Shown here: in pieces, positions 29,500 to 38,999 of the stretch | Position numbering within the stretch: position 1 is the first letter of the stretch | Layout: each line of letters opens with the position of its first letter | NCBI GenBank assembly: GCA_014762625.1 | Contig: JABURQ010000073.1 | Span: 1-64,000, forward strand | Length of the DNA stretch: 64,000 nucleotides | Direction of reading: 5' to 3' | Source of the DNA: Planctomycetaceae bacterium | Lineage (GTDB): Bacteria; Planctomycetota; Planctomycetia; Planctomycetales; Planctomycetaceae | Program-made: the position numbers and the translations under genes | The notes under the pieces: generated by a model | The model's input: only the letters and a program-made list of their open reading frames with translations | Told to the model about the DNA's origin: nothing | The model's database searches: none

Positions 29500-29540
29500 A
29501 ACCGCCCCTGGAATCTTTGCGATCCCAGGGGCGGTTTTTT
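29500..29540. terminator. Bidirectional rho-independent terminator
   Basis: Twelve-base perfect stem (29500-29511 with 29525-29536, AACCGCCCCTGG and its complement), 13-base loop, T-run to 29540 on the plus strand and an A-rich flank on the other side. It serves the small lipoprotein gene (plus) and the convergent esterase gene (minus). Confidence 0.9.
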
Positions 29541-29574
29541 CTAGCCAGGAGCCAATGCTCCTCGCTTTCAGCAA

Positions 29575-31131
29575 CTATTTCGTCACGTCCGCCGTCACGC
29601 CGGGCCAGTCGTCCGTGCGGAACGGCGTCATTTTTAAGCCGTGAACGTTCTGCATGTTGGCAACCGGGTTATCGGCCCAACCGTAGCGGACGGCTACCGG
29701 ATTCGTGACCGATTCGCTCCAGACTTCCACTTGATTGGGAGTCACGATGCGAGCACTGGCCCAGTGAAACTGCTTGTCTTCACCGGCTATCGCAAAGCCG
29801 ACCGGCTGACGCACGTCGAACGTGTCCAGTCCGCCACCGACATAATCGAACGTCAACACGATGCGGCTGCCGTTCTTTTCCATCGATTTGTATTGCGGGC
29901 TACGGAATGGAATTTCGTAGTCGTATTCATTGGCGAGCGCCCAGCGTGCCAGTCGTTTGGCGACGTTCTGTTTGTCGCGAGGATGAATGTCGTGAGCTTC
30001 ACCGAGGTCGGTAATCACCGCCTGCCCGGTGTGAGGAAGCTTCATCGTCATGGTTTGCGCTTCCCGGAGTTCGGCCCAGGCAGATTCCTGCGGCTCAGGA
30101 GACTCGTCTCGGAAGTCGGCCAATTGAACCCAGTAGAACGGGAAATCGCCGAGGCCCCATTCTTTCCGCCATTGGGTAATCATCAGAGGAAATAGATCGC
30201 GATACTGGTACGCGCGATTTGCATTGCTTTCCCTCTGATACCAGATCACTCCCCGAATGCCGTAACCGATCGTCGGTTTGAGGACGCCGTTGTAGATATT
30301 CGCGGGACGATGATTGCCCGTCAAAGGATTGCGGGGAGCGCGGGGACGATTAGGAAGCGGCTTGCCGGCGGCTCGTGCTTCCTTTACTTTTTCCTGCCAG
30401 GCGGCGAACTGCTTCTGATAACGAGCCTGGACCGCTTCCCAGTCAAAGTTTTTCTCAGTTTCCGCCCAGCTTGCCAGCAGATCATCGTACTTGGAATCAG
30501 CGGCGAGAACGTCTTTGGGAACCCAGGCTTCCGCGGAGGAACCACCCCAGGCGTTATCGATCAATCCGATCGGGACGTCGAGTGTCTGATGCAGTTGTCG
30601 CCCGAAAAAATAACCGACGGCCGAGAAGCTTTTCACCGTTTCGGGAGTGCAGCGTTGCCATTCTCCGTTGAAATCGTTCTGGGGTTCCTGAGTGCCGACC
30701 TGGGGAACGGAAATCAAGCGGATATTCGGATACTTGGCGGTCATCGCTTCGAGGTCAGAATCGTTGGCGTTACTGACCGGCCACGCCATGTTCGATTGCC
30801 CGGAGCAGATCCAGACCTCCCCCACAAGAACGTCCTCAAAGGTCACTTCGTTGTTCCCTTTGACGGTCAGTTGATGCGGTCCGCCCGCTTGCAGCGGTTC
30901 CAGATGCAGAGACCAATTTCCCTTTTCGTCGGCTTTGGCGGAATGTTTTTGCTCGCCGATCGTGACAGTGACGTCTTCGCCGGCGTCGGCCCATCCCCAG
31001 ACTTTGCAAGGGATGTCGCGTTGCAGCACCATATGGCTGCCGAAGATGGAAGGAAGTTTCACATCGGCGGATGCCATCGATGCGGCGGTGAGTATCAACA
31101 CGAGACTCATCAAGGGGGTTACACGTTTCAA
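29575..31131 (-). CDS. Sialate O-acetylesterase-like exported esterase
   Basis: 518 residues from a TTG at 31131, selected because AGGAG lies nine bases upstream and it gives a proper signal peptide ([16 protein letters not shown]). It matches the sialate O-acetylesterase family: an N-terminal beta domain ([19 protein letters not shown]), the SGNH nucleophile motif [10 protein letters not shown], the oxyanion block [18 protein letters not shown]-type segment ([13 protein letters not shown]), and the catalytic Asp/His near [13 protein letters not shown]. It removes acetyl groups from sugars. It lies 110 bases after the amidase gene in the same direction. Confidence 0.9.
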   Translation of the reverse strand: MKRVTPLMSLVLILTAASMASADVKLPSIFGSHMVLQRDIPCKVWGWADAGEDVTVTIGEQKHSAKADEKGNWSLHLEPLQAGGPHQLTVKGNNEVTFEDVLVGEVWICSGQSNMAWPVSNANDSDLEAMTAKYPNIRLISVPQVGTQEPQNDFNGEWQRCTPETVKSFSAVGYFFGRQLHQTLDVPIGLIDNAWGGSSAEAWVPKDVLAADSKYDDLLASWAETEKNFDWEAVQARYQKQFAAWQEKVKEARAAGKPLPNRPRAPRNPLTGNHRPANIYNGVLKPTIGYGIRGVIWYQRESNANRAYQYRDLFPLMITQWRKEWGLGDFPFYWVQLADFRDESPEPQESAWAELREAQTMTMKLPHTGQAVITDLGEAHDIHPRDKQNVAKRLARWALANEYDYEIPFRSPQYKSMEKNGSRIVLTFDYVGGGLDTFDVRQPVGFAIAGEDKQFHWASARIVTPNQVEVWSESVTNPVAVRYGWADNPVANMQNVHGLKMTPFRTDDWPGVTADVTK

Positions 31132-31241
31132 GGGAAGTATCTCCTGCTGAGAGTGTGAGGAATGAAGGCATTTCTTTCTTCTACTCGGTCCGGCAACTAC
31201 ATTCAATAAGCGGCTGTTGAATTCAAGATTCTCGACACCCA

Positions 31242-32639
31242 CTATTCGGGCGGATGGGGTCGATGCCAGTCAGTCTGTTCCTGATACGCTGCGGCAATCG
31301 AAAGCAGCGTTGCTTCGGAGAGCGCCTGTCCTGTGAACTGCACGCCGGTCGGTAATTGTTCCTCCGTCAGACCGTTCGGAACCGTCAAAGCCGGCAAGCC
31401 GCAAGCATTCGCGGCTCCGTCAAAAGTCCCCACTGAATACCCTCGCGACGATTCCCGAAACGGTTTCTTCGCAGAATAAGCGGGGGTCGAGCGACTCGGC
31501 GTCACAACCGCATCAAAGGGGCTGACCAGCTGGCTCATGGCCGGCTGCATCCGGTGGCGACGGATTCGCAAGGCGTTGATGTAATCGACAGCAGGAAGCA
31601 CCTGTCCCGCATATGCGCCGTGGTGATCTTCAGGTGCCGTCAGTTCCCAGGCCTCACCCGAAGTCACCATCCCCTCAAATGCAGCGGCGATTTCGCAATC
31701 AATAATCGTCGCGGGAACGGTATGCCAGGGGAGATCGTCCGACATCTCGATCTCGGTAATCGTGCCAATCTTTTCCAGAGTCGCAAGCGAGCGTTCGAAA
31801 TTGGATTTCACGCCGGGGTGAGACGATTCAAAGGAACCTTTCACAATGGCAAGTTGATACGGAGGCTCGGATCGGGAAGCTTCGTTCCAGACGAATTCCG
31901 CGTCTACGGCGGATTCATCCAGCGGATCCGGGCCGGCGATCACCTCCAGCACCAGCGCGCAATCCTCCGCCGATCGGGCCATCGGTCCGATCTTATCCAT
32001 CGACCAACTGAGAGCCATCGCTCCCGCCCGGCTGACGCGTCCGTAGGTCGGGCGCAAACCCGCGATGCCGCAAAAGCTGGCGGGACACATAATCGATCCC
32101 CACGTTTCCGTCCCCAACGCGAAGGGAACCAAACCCGCGGCTACGGCGGCTCCACTGCCGCTCGAAGAGCCTCCTGCCCAGTAATCAGTATTCCAGGGAT
32201 TCAGCCCCGGCCCGGTCAACGCAGCGTTCGCCTGTCGGTAGCCCATCCCTCCCGCTATTTCCACCATGGCGAGTTTCGCCACGAGCACTGCTCCCGCGTC
32301 TTTCAGGCGTTGATAGACGGTCGCGTTTTCATCGAGAATGCGTTCCCGGTAAGGGGCCGCCCCCCAGGTGGTCGGAATCCCTGGCGTCGCAAAGAGGTCT
32401 TTGAGGCCGTAGGGAATCCCATGTAACGGTCCGCGATCCTGGCCCGCTTTCAGTTCGCGGTCCGCCTGGTCGGCCTGTTCGAGGGCGGCCTCTTTCGTCA
32501 CCGTAACGACGGCATTCAACGATGTTCCCCGTGTTTCCAATCGATCCAGAAAATACTCCGCCAGCTGACGCGCCGAGACTTTCCCCGCACGGAGCAGTTG
32601 CCCGACTTCAGATAGGGACAAAAAAGCATACTCGGTCAT
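31242..32639 (-). CDS. Amidase (amidase-signature family)
   Basis: 465 residues. The Ser-cisSer-Lys triad of the amidase-signature family is visible as Lys80 (PYGLKD), Ser158 (GGSSSGSG) and nucleophile Ser182 ([13 protein letters not shown]). The usual TGGS around the nucleophile reads TWGS here, and the SWSMDKIGP block marks the planctomycete branch of GatA-like amidases. It is shorter than GatA, there is no GatB/C nearby, and it probably is not part of the tRNA amidotransferase. The ATG overlaps the stop of the zinc-ribbon membrane protein gene by four bases. The substrate is unknown. Confidence 0.9.
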   Translation of the reverse strand: MTEYAFLSLSEVGQLLRAGKVSARQLAEYFLDRLETRGTSLNAVVTVTKEAALEQADQADRELKAGQDRGPLHGIPYGLKDLFATPGIPTTWGAAPYRERILDENATVYQRLKDAGAVLVAKLAMVEIAGGMGYRQANAALTGPGLNPWNTDYWAGGSSSGSGAAVAAGLVPFALGTETWGSIMCPASFCGIAGLRPTYGRVSRAGAMALSWSMDKIGPMARSAEDCALVLEVIAGPDPLDESAVDAEFVWNEASRSEPPYQLAIVKGSFESSHPGVKSNFERSLATLEKIGTITEIEMSDDLPWHTVPATIIDCEIAAAFEGMVTSGEAWELTAPEDHHGAYAGQVLPAVDYINALRIRRHRMQPAMSQLVSPFDAVVTPSRSTPAYSAKKPFRESSRGYSVGTFDGAANACGLPALTVPNGLTEEQLPTGVQFTGQALSEATLLSIAAAYQEQTDWHRPHPPE

Positions 32640-33964
32640 GACGCGGGCGTTTCCGGGGCTGGGGGATCAACGGATTCGAAGACTTGCTCCTTGAGTCGCT
32701 TGAGCTTTTCCATTTTTTTCAGTCGTTTTTTTCCGCCGTCCGGCTCGATCAGCACGCGCCAGCCAAGACGTCCAAGCAACCGAGCGTGAATGAAGATCAC
32801 GGACGCCGTCAACGGCCCCATCCACAACGCTGAGAAGATCGGATCAAACAGAACCGACAACCCCGCTACAGAGACATATCCGGCGCTGAGACTCCCAGCC
32901 AACAGATAATAAAGAAACCAATAGCGACCGTGCGACCACATCGACTGATACACGGGAACGCTGAACGGCCAGAACATCGTCCCGGTTTCGAGCGCCGAAA
33001 GCAAAATGACCGGATAGATTACATGGACTTGTGCCAGGGAAATTAGCCAGGGAGCCGGCAGATTGGGAGAGACCATCTCCAACACTACACTGATCCCCTG
33101 AGCGACCAGTCCGATAAAGGCGACGTAGAACATGTTGGTGGCCCACTCCCGCCAGTCCGGCTCGGGCCATTCATCAATCACCACCTGCCCCGCTCCCGTT
33201 CCTTCCAGAATGGCCATACCGCATGCGGACGTATAGGAGAGCGTCCAGAAAGAGACCCAGAATGTCGGCAAGGCGAAAAATCCCGCGGCGACTGTCCCGG
33301 CTCCCCCCACGAAAAGAAACTGGACCACCAGAGCAACCAGAACCCAACTCGCGCTCCAAGCCAGTGAAGTCCAGAGCCAGCGGGACAACACGTACTTTGT
33401 CCAGGGATACTCGAACACTTTCGAGAAATAGACCCACTTGGGCGGTGGATCGATCTCCACCTGTTTAATCTCGCTGATGTGATCGTAAACTTTCGTATTC
33501 ATTGGAACCGGTTTCGACGCCACACCCGCGGTGTACTGGCCGGGATCGGGTATGGGGATCGGCTTCGGTTTTTCCGGGTTCTCGCTTCGTCCCGGAACGC
33601 GATACTCTTCGAGACAATCGGGACAGGTATCTGTCCACGCTTCGTCTTTCAGTTCGGGGGACAGGAGCGAGAGGCATTGCGGACATTTGAGAGTGATCGT
33701 TTCCTGGCGAAACGGATTTTTTATCTGGATCACATCCTCTTCTGATTGCTGTGCGATGCCATAGACACCGGGATCGACATTCCGCGGTTCCGCCAGTTTT
33801 CTCTGGAACTCAGCTTCGATCGGATCGTAAGCAGGCACATGGATCGGGGCCTCACACTCGGGGCATTTCAGCTTGCGAGCGTAGGGTTTCGCAACCGCTG
33901 TCAAACGTTCGTGACACGTATGGCAAGTCACTTTGACACGGATCCGTGGAGACGTTCCGTTCAT
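32636..33964 (-). CDS. Zinc-ribbon membrane protein of unknown function
   Basis: 442 residues from ATG 33964, preceded by AAAGGA. The N-terminal part has two zinc-ribbon-like pairs of CxxC: VTCHTC with KCPEC (about 12-40) and KCPQC with TCPDC (about 91-118). The C-terminal half (about 195-415) has six or so membrane helices (WSASWVLVALVVQFLFVGG, FYVAFIGLVAQGISVVL and others) and a basic Lys-rich tail. It is cytoplasm-facing zinc-binding plus membrane-anchored; the function is not known. It overlaps the amidase gene by four bases and shares a presumed operon with the esterase. Confidence 0.75.
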   Translation of the reverse strand: MNGTSPRIRVKVTCHTCHERLTAVAKPYARKLKCPECEAPIHVPAYDPIEAEFQRKLAEPRNVDPGVYGIAQQSEEDVIQIKNPFRQETITLKCPQCLSLLSPELKDEAWTDTCPDCLEEYRVPGRSENPEKPKPIPIPDPGQYTAGVASKPVPMNTKVYDHISEIKQVEIDPPPKWVYFSKVFEYPWTKYVLSRWLWTSLAWSASWVLVALVVQFLFVGGAGTVAAGFFALPTFWVSFWTLSYTSACGMAILEGTGAGQVVIDEWPEPDWREWATNMFYVAFIGLVAQGISVVLEMVSPNLPAPWLISLAQVHVIYPVILLSALETGTMFWPFSVPVYQSMWSHGRYWFLYYLLAGSLSAGYVSVAGLSVLFDPIFSALWMGPLTASVIFIHARLLGRLGWRVLIEPDGGKKRLKKMEKLKRLKEQVFESVDPPAPETPAS

Positions 33965-34339
33965 GCAATTCGATCCTTTCGAGAGGTCTCCGAGAGGAGA
34001 GTGAAGATTTCCATTATGAGCAAATGAGAGACGGAATCGCCAGCCGCATTTTGAAACGATACTTTTCCCGAGAGCCGAGTGGTGATTTCCCGGAGCCAGT
34101 CGGCATAAATTGCCGCTCTTGCGCGATGTGCTCCAATCCGGCATGATTTTCGACGGAATAGATTCCCCAGACGGAAAAGTCTCCCAGAAGCCTCAGAAGG
34201 TCCACGACGTTACAGATAGTGCAGCTCCCAAAAGGCTCAACTTCTCTTGGGAATCTGGACGACATGATAGACCGGGCCCTCACGCATTCACGCCCAATTT
34301 TGCACTTCCTTCCTCAACAGGACGTTGACAGGAGTCTTT
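33965..34339. promoter_or_regulatory. Divergent intergenic region
   Basis: A 375-base stretch between the zinc-ribbon gene (minus) and the FHA-like gene (plus). Short open frames exist in it but none resembles a protein. It must contain promoters for both transcripts, though I see no convincing -35/-10 pair. No repeat or long hairpin stands out. Confidence 0.4.
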
Positions 34340-35233
34340 ATGTCATCCGTATCATCGAATCCCCAGTTCCGATTCTCTCCCGAGGGTTCTGGACATCAAC
34401 CACCGACACGAGAATTCGTGCTTGAGATCATGAGCGGGAAGACAAAATTCCCGAATCGCCCCATGCCGCTCGGCAGACTCTCCATCGGTTCCGGAAACAA
34501 ATGCTGGCTACAACTGGGGGGACCCGACATCCCCGAGATCCATTCATGGATGGAAGTGGGGCAAAAAGAGATCGCGCTGTATGTGTTTGAAGAAGAGCCC
34601 TCCATTCAGGTAAACGGCTCGAAGGTCCAGTTTGCATTACTCAAAGGGGGGGAAACTCTTCAAATCGGTCCGTTTGAATTTCAACTACACACACAAATCC
34701 AAGACGATTCTGACAAAACCTGGCTCAAGCCGCATCTCAGCCCGCAACAACTTGAAAACCTGAAACAGGAACTCGAAGCACAAGCTCCCGTCGATGAAGT
34801 CGAAAAAATGTCGGCGGAAGAGTTGGTCGATGCCCTCGAACGGGAAATGCACACGCTCGAACAACACGATGCCCGCGAGCGGACCGGTATGAATCGATTG
34901 CTGGAAGCGGTTCGAGAGACGCAGGAAGAACTCGGCATTAAACGGACTGCCTCGGTGGACGAGAAACCGATCCTGCCGATTCCCGAACTCAACAACGTCG
35001 CCGTCTCGGATGATTTCATTGCTCGCATCGAGGAAGTGACACGTTCCTTGCGTGACCGAACCGCGATGCTGGAATCGGAAGAAACCGGATACGCGCGAGC
35101 CGCCGAATCGTTGCTTCGCACGCAACAAAGACTCATCGAACAAATGGATCAGTTGATTTCGGCTCTCGATGAATCTCCCCGTTCAGAAGTCGAGAACGAC
35201 GACGATTCACCACAAACAGCGATCGCCGGATAA
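34340..35233 (+). CDS. FHA-like domain protein with coiled coil
   Basis: 297 residues from ATG 34340; AGGAG lies seven bases ahead, better than the TTG at 34325. Residues about 30-115 fit a forkhead-associated-type beta sandwich: G-R-L-S-I-G-S-G-N-K, then IHSWMEVGQKEIALYVF and the NGSKVQFALLKGGETLQIG pattern of FHA domains. The remainder is helical and Glu/Gln-rich with coiled-coil stretches. FHA domains bind phosphothreonine; the exact Arg/Ser residues of a functional site are only partly conserved, so binding is uncertain. No export signal is present. Confidence 0.7.
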   Translation: MSSVSSNPQFRFSPEGSGHQPPTREFVLEIMSGKTKFPNRPMPLGRLSIGSGNKCWLQLGGPDIPEIHSWMEVGQKEIALYVFEEEPSIQVNGSKVQFALLKGGETLQIGPFEFQLHTQIQDDSDKTWLKPHLSPQQLENLKQELEAQAPVDEVEKMSAEELVDALEREMHTLEQHDARERTGMNRLLEAVRETQEELGIKRTASVDEKPILPIPELNNVAVSDDFIARIEEVTRSLRDRTAMLESEETGYARAAESLLRTQQRLIEQMDQLISALDESPRSEVENDDDSPQTAIAG

Positions 35234-35326
35234 GCAGCCTGTCGGGACGACACATAATTTGCCTGCGGCCAGGTCTGCCGGATTCCTGTAACGTCAGGTC
35301 GATTCTGCATCACGGTATTTCCGCTC

Positions 35327-36904
35327 ATGAATGCTCCTTCCGGTAAGTTCGTAACGCTAACCAGAGCGAGCGTCGGATCTCTGATCGCCGGACTGATCCT
35401 CTCCTGGGCCTTCGTACAATTCGGCCAACATCGCCTCAGCCATACGGACTTGTGGGGGCACCTTGCTTACGGCCGCTATATCGCTCAGGAAGGAAAGTTC
35501 CCCGATCGCGAACCATTCCTGCAAACATCGACCGATCAGGAACTAGTCGTCACCGCCTGGCTCTCACAATGGGGGGGCTATCATCTCTACAGGTCTTCCG
35601 GGGCGGTCGGACTGCAACTCGCCTATGCAGTGATTGTCTCCGGCAGCCTGATCTGTTTCTGTTATCTCATTTTGCAGAAAAGTCGTTCCTGGACGCTGGC
35701 TCTTATCGGAACAGCCTGGTTTCTGGTACTGGAACAACAGCAAGTCACCACCATCCGACCTCAACTGATGGGACTCCTCGGCTTTCTGCTGTTTCTGGCG
35801 ATCGGAAATCCCCGACAGAAGCTGACTCGCCTTCGCTATGGAGCGTTGTTTGTTCTGATGGTGGTGTGGACGAACGCGCACGGCTCTTTCGCGATCGCCC
35901 CGGTCATTCTCATCATCAGTCTGTCAGGACGTCTGCTCGATGTGCTCCGCAGACATTATCGTCGCGGCACACCGCTCTCCAGGACCATCCAATATTTACG
36001 CGGTGACCAGCGACTCCATCGGCACTGTTACCTGCTCGGAGTCGTGCTGATCGCGACATTAGTAACCCCATTCGGAACACAATTGTGGCGAGAGGTGTTG
36101 ACATTCGGCAAGTCACCGAATCTCTACGATCTCATTGAGTGGATGCCGTTGTGGAAAACTCCCAAACAGGGGACGGCGTTTCTGTTGTCCGGGTTTGCCG
36201 TGCTGGCCGTTTTCCTGGTGAAACGCTACCGATTACGAATGGAAACCTGGTTGCCGGTCTTTGCATTGACCGTGCAATTGATCCGGGTCTCGCGATATTT
36301 TGTCTGGTGGTCGCCCCTGTTCGTCAAAGCGATGATTCCTGACTGGCGCCTCGCCGAACGATGGAAGCGCTATTCGAGGATCTATGCGGTGGTCGAACAC
36401 GGTATGAATCTTGCGATACCGGGAGGACGATTTGTTCTTCTGGCCGTAGCGATGGTTGCCCTGTCTTGGACGCCTTGGTCGGCGGCTCTGTTTCACGGCC
36501 AATCGTGGTCTCCGCGAAACTCCTTCAGCATGACGACGCCAATCGAGGCGACAGTTCCGCTCCTGGAATTGGCTCCGGAGACGCTGATGTTCAATACCAT
36601 GGAATGGGGGGACTGGCTCATTTGGGAATCGGAGGCCACTCTTCCCGTCTTCGTCAATTCCCACGTAACGTTAATCGATGAAGAAGTCTGGCGGGACTAT
36701 ATGTCTTTCATCCGCCAATCGACGGGTTGGAAGGAACACTGGGATTCGTATACCTTTAGTGTGGCCATCGTTCAATACCGCCGACACAAAGAACTTGCCC
36801 GCAGTCTGCAAGACGATCCGGAGTGGGAGGAAGTTTACGAAGACTCGAACGCGAAAATCTTCGTCAATAAATCACGGGACAACCTGGGGCGTCCGACACA
36901 GTAA
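35327..36904 (+). CDS. Polytopic membrane protein (GT-C-like)
   Basis: 525 residues with about nine membrane helices in the first 400 residues and a soluble C-terminal domain. The HTDLWGHLAYGRYIAQEG block near residue 40, RPQLMG near 145 and WTNAHGSF near 185 recall GT-C glycosyltransferase-type membrane proteins and their planctomycete relatives, which are unassigned. The C-terminal part (NTMEWGDWLIWES, NSHVTLIDEEVW) may be a periplasmic or cytoplasmic domain. Substrate and reaction are unknown. It lies 93 bases after the FHA-like gene and may be co-transcribed. Confidence 0.7.
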   Translation: MNAPSGKFVTLTRASVGSLIAGLILSWAFVQFGQHRLSHTDLWGHLAYGRYIAQEGKFPDREPFLQTSTDQELVVTAWLSQWGGYHLYRSSGAVGLQLAYAVIVSGSLICFCYLILQKSRSWTLALIGTAWFLVLEQQQVTTIRPQLMGLLGFLLFLAIGNPRQKLTRLRYGALFVLMVVWTNAHGSFAIAPVILIISLSGRLLDVLRRHYRRGTPLSRTIQYLRGDQRLHRHCYLLGVVLIATLVTPFGTQLWREVLTFGKSPNLYDLIEWMPLWKTPKQGTAFLLSGFAVLAVFLVKRYRLRMETWLPVFALTVQLIRVSRYFVWWSPLFVKAMIPDWRLAERWKRYSRIYAVVEHGMNLAIPGGRFVLLAVAMVALSWTPWSAALFHGQSWSPRNSFSMTTPIEATVPLLELAPETLMFNTMEWGDWLIWESEATLPVFVNSHVTLIDEEVWRDYMSFIRQSTGWKEHWDSYTFSVAIVQYRRHKELARSLQDDPEWEEVYEDSNAKIFVNKSRDNLGRPTQ

Positions 36905-36944
36905 CGTCGGGAACTTTGAATGCGAGGTCCCACCCACAGGCATT

Positions 36945-37676
36945 CTAGCCGCGCCCGAGATACAATTGATCGTTGGGAAGTACAATCGCTTCGAGAAAAT
37001 TGACGTGCGGCGGTACGGACAACATGGCGAGCGCCGCTTCGACAATCGTCTCGGTCGCCATCATCGGCTCCTGATCCGATTCCGCGTCCGATTCGTCCCG
37101 TCGTTCGACATTCACATTTCCCGGATGCAGACAACTGCACGCGATGCCGAACGGTCGCCCGTCGATTGCGGTTGCCTGCGTCAATCCCCAGACACCAAAC
37201 TTCGCCGAGGCGTAGGGAGCCGAATTTTCGCGCGGTCGCTGCGCCGAGATCGACCCGATGTTCAGAATGCGTCCGCCTCCGGAAGTCTTCATGCGTCCAA
37301 ATGCTTCCCGGGAACACAAAAACGCCCCCGTCAGGCAGGCCCCAATGACGTTGTTCCAGGCGTCGAGAGTCACTTCATCGACACGACCACCGTCAAAAGC
37401 CCCCGCATTATTAATCAGGAGATCGACCCGACCGAACGTTTCGTCGATTTTCTCAAACAAGGCTCTGACGCGGTCTTCATCCGAAACATCGGTGGGTACC
37501 GCGAGAACTTCCGTTCCTTTCGCTGCCAATTCTTTCCCCACCGCCTCCAGTTTTTCCTGATTCCGGGCACAGATGGCCAGGCGACAACCGGCTTCAGCCA
37601 GGGCAAATGCCAACCCTTTGCCGATTCCCTGATTTGCACCGGTCACCACGGCCACTTTGCCTTTCAGCGACTCCAT
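36945..37676 (-). CDS. Short-chain dehydrogenase/reductase
   Basis: 243 residues from ATG 37676, which follows AGGAG at a good distance and is the usual SDR start. Nucleotide-binding motif TGANQGIG (12-19), NNAG, catalytic Ser in NIGSISAQ and the YxxxK pair in YASAK are all present, so it should be an active classical SDR. Residues following Asp/Arg after beta-2 (ICARNQEKL) suggest NADP preference. The substrate cannot be read from sequence. It is transcribed towards the membrane protein gene and divergently from the ATP-grasp gene. Confidence 0.92.
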   Translation of the reverse strand: MESLKGKVAVVTGANQGIGKGLAFALAEAGCRLAICARNQEKLEAVGKELAAKGTEVLAVPTDVSDEDRVRALFEKIDETFGRVDLLINNAGAFDGGRVDEVTLDAWNNVIGACLTGAFLCSREAFGRMKTSGGGRILNIGSISAQRPRENSAPYASAKFGVWGLTQATAIDGRPFGIACSCLHPGNVNVERRDESDAESDQEPMMATETIVEAALAMLSVPPHVNFLEAIVLPNDQLYLGRG

Positions 37677-37762
37677 CGTTAATCTCCTGTCATGCGAGTT
37701 AGGAATGTCGCAGTGTACCGACATTCGCGCCGCAACTGTAGCAGTGATTTCAAAGGCATCGC

Positions 37763-38938
37763 GTGAATTCTCCCTTGTTAATCGTTGGAGCGTCCGTTCG
37801 CGCGGCGGCGGAATCCGCGTCCCAGGCGGGATTCCAACCGTTCGCCATCGATCTGTTCAATGACACGGACCTGACCCACCTCGGTCCTTGTTCGCTATCC
37901 GAGAACTACCCTGACGATCTTCCTGCTCTGGCGGCAGAATTTGCATCGATGCCGTTTCTCTACACAGGAGCAGTGGAAAATCACCCCAGCATCATCACGG
38001 AACTTTCGAAAACCCGAGAACTACTCGGCAACACAGCGGAGAACATTCAAAAACTCCGCGATCCATTTCAGTTGCGCGATCTGCTGGAATCCCATTCTTT
38101 CCCCACCGCGGAACTGCGCGAGGCCGATGATCCTCCCGGAAATTTCTTCGGCTGGCTGATCAAACCGTATCAGTCGGGCCACGGTCTGCAAATTCGCCCG
38201 GCTTCGGAAAATATTCATCCTGAGAGAGAATACTACCAGCGTCTGATCAGTGGAATTTCAATAGGCGCGCTGTTCCTCGCCAACGGCACAGAGTGCCGCT
38301 TGATCGGACTTCACCAACAGCTCACGGGACTTCATCCCGACCCGAAGCATTCGTTTTTGTTTTCCGGTGCGTTGGCTCCCTATGTTCTGCCGGAACGAGC
38401 CACCGAAACAATCGTCGAGATCGGCCAACTCATCTGCCGGACCACTGGCTTGAGGGGGCTGTTTGGATGTGACTTCATCTTTCGGGAGGTACCGTATCTT
38501 CTGGAGGTCAATCCCCGATATACGGCTGCCACGGAACTTTGGGAACGGCTGTTGAAACGCCCGTTGATTGCCGATCATGTTATCGCCTGTCGAGAGGGCA
38601 CATTGCCGGAACGGGAAGAGACAATCGACCGAGACGGTCCCTCGCAACTCAAACTGATTCTGTATGTCCCCCAGTCGACTCAGATACCCCCGAAACTGAC
38701 ACATTGTGTGGAGGATATTCCGGAAGCCCTGCTTGCCGACCTCCCGACAGCGGGACACCAGATCGCACCCGGCAATCCCCTCTGCACGCTTCTGGTGGAG
38801 GGACCGACTCCCGGGCAATGCCGGGACGTTTTGCAGCTTGCCTGGGACCGAATCGCCGTGATTTGTCAGTGGGATCCTGTGTACTCCAGGTCGATGCTGG
38901 AAAATACCATAGAGAGAATTGCGCCAAAATATCCTTGA
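37763..38938 (+). CDS. ATP-grasp family protein (COG1821-like)
   Basis: 391 residues starting at GTG 37763 with AAAGG ahead of it. The ATP-grasp core carries WLIKPYQSGHG (ATP-binding lysine and glycine-rich loop, about 132-142) and the metal-binding LLEVNPRYTAATELWE (about 250-265). This resembles the COG1821 group that includes archaeal MfnD and an uncharacterised ATP-grasp gene found in tetrahydromethanopterin clusters of methylotrophs and planctomycetes. A role in C1 cofactor synthesis is therefore plausible but inferred. The next gene (enolase superfamily) starts about 60 bases on. Confidence 0.75.
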   Translation: MNSPLLIVGASVRAAAESASQAGFQPFAIDLFNDTDLTHLGPCSLSENYPDDLPALAAEFASMPFLYTGAVENHPSIITELSKTRELLGNTAENIQKLRDPFQLRDLLESHSFPTAELREADDPPGNFFGWLIKPYQSGHGLQIRPASENIHPEREYYQRLISGISIGALFLANGTECRLIGLHQQLTGLHPDPKHSFLFSGALAPYVLPERATETIVEIGQLICRTTGLRGLFGCDFIFREVPYLLEVNPRYTAATELWERLLKRPLIADHVIACREGTLPEREETIDRDGPSQLKLILYVPQSTQIPPKLTHCVEDIPEALLADLPTAGHQIAPGNPLCTLLVEGPTPGQCRDVLQLAWDRIAVICQWDPVYSRSMLENTIERIAPKYP

Positions 38939-38999
38939 ACGAAAGCGAAATCAGGATTACGATTTGGGCGTCCATTCCATTCTATTGACTGACAGAAAG

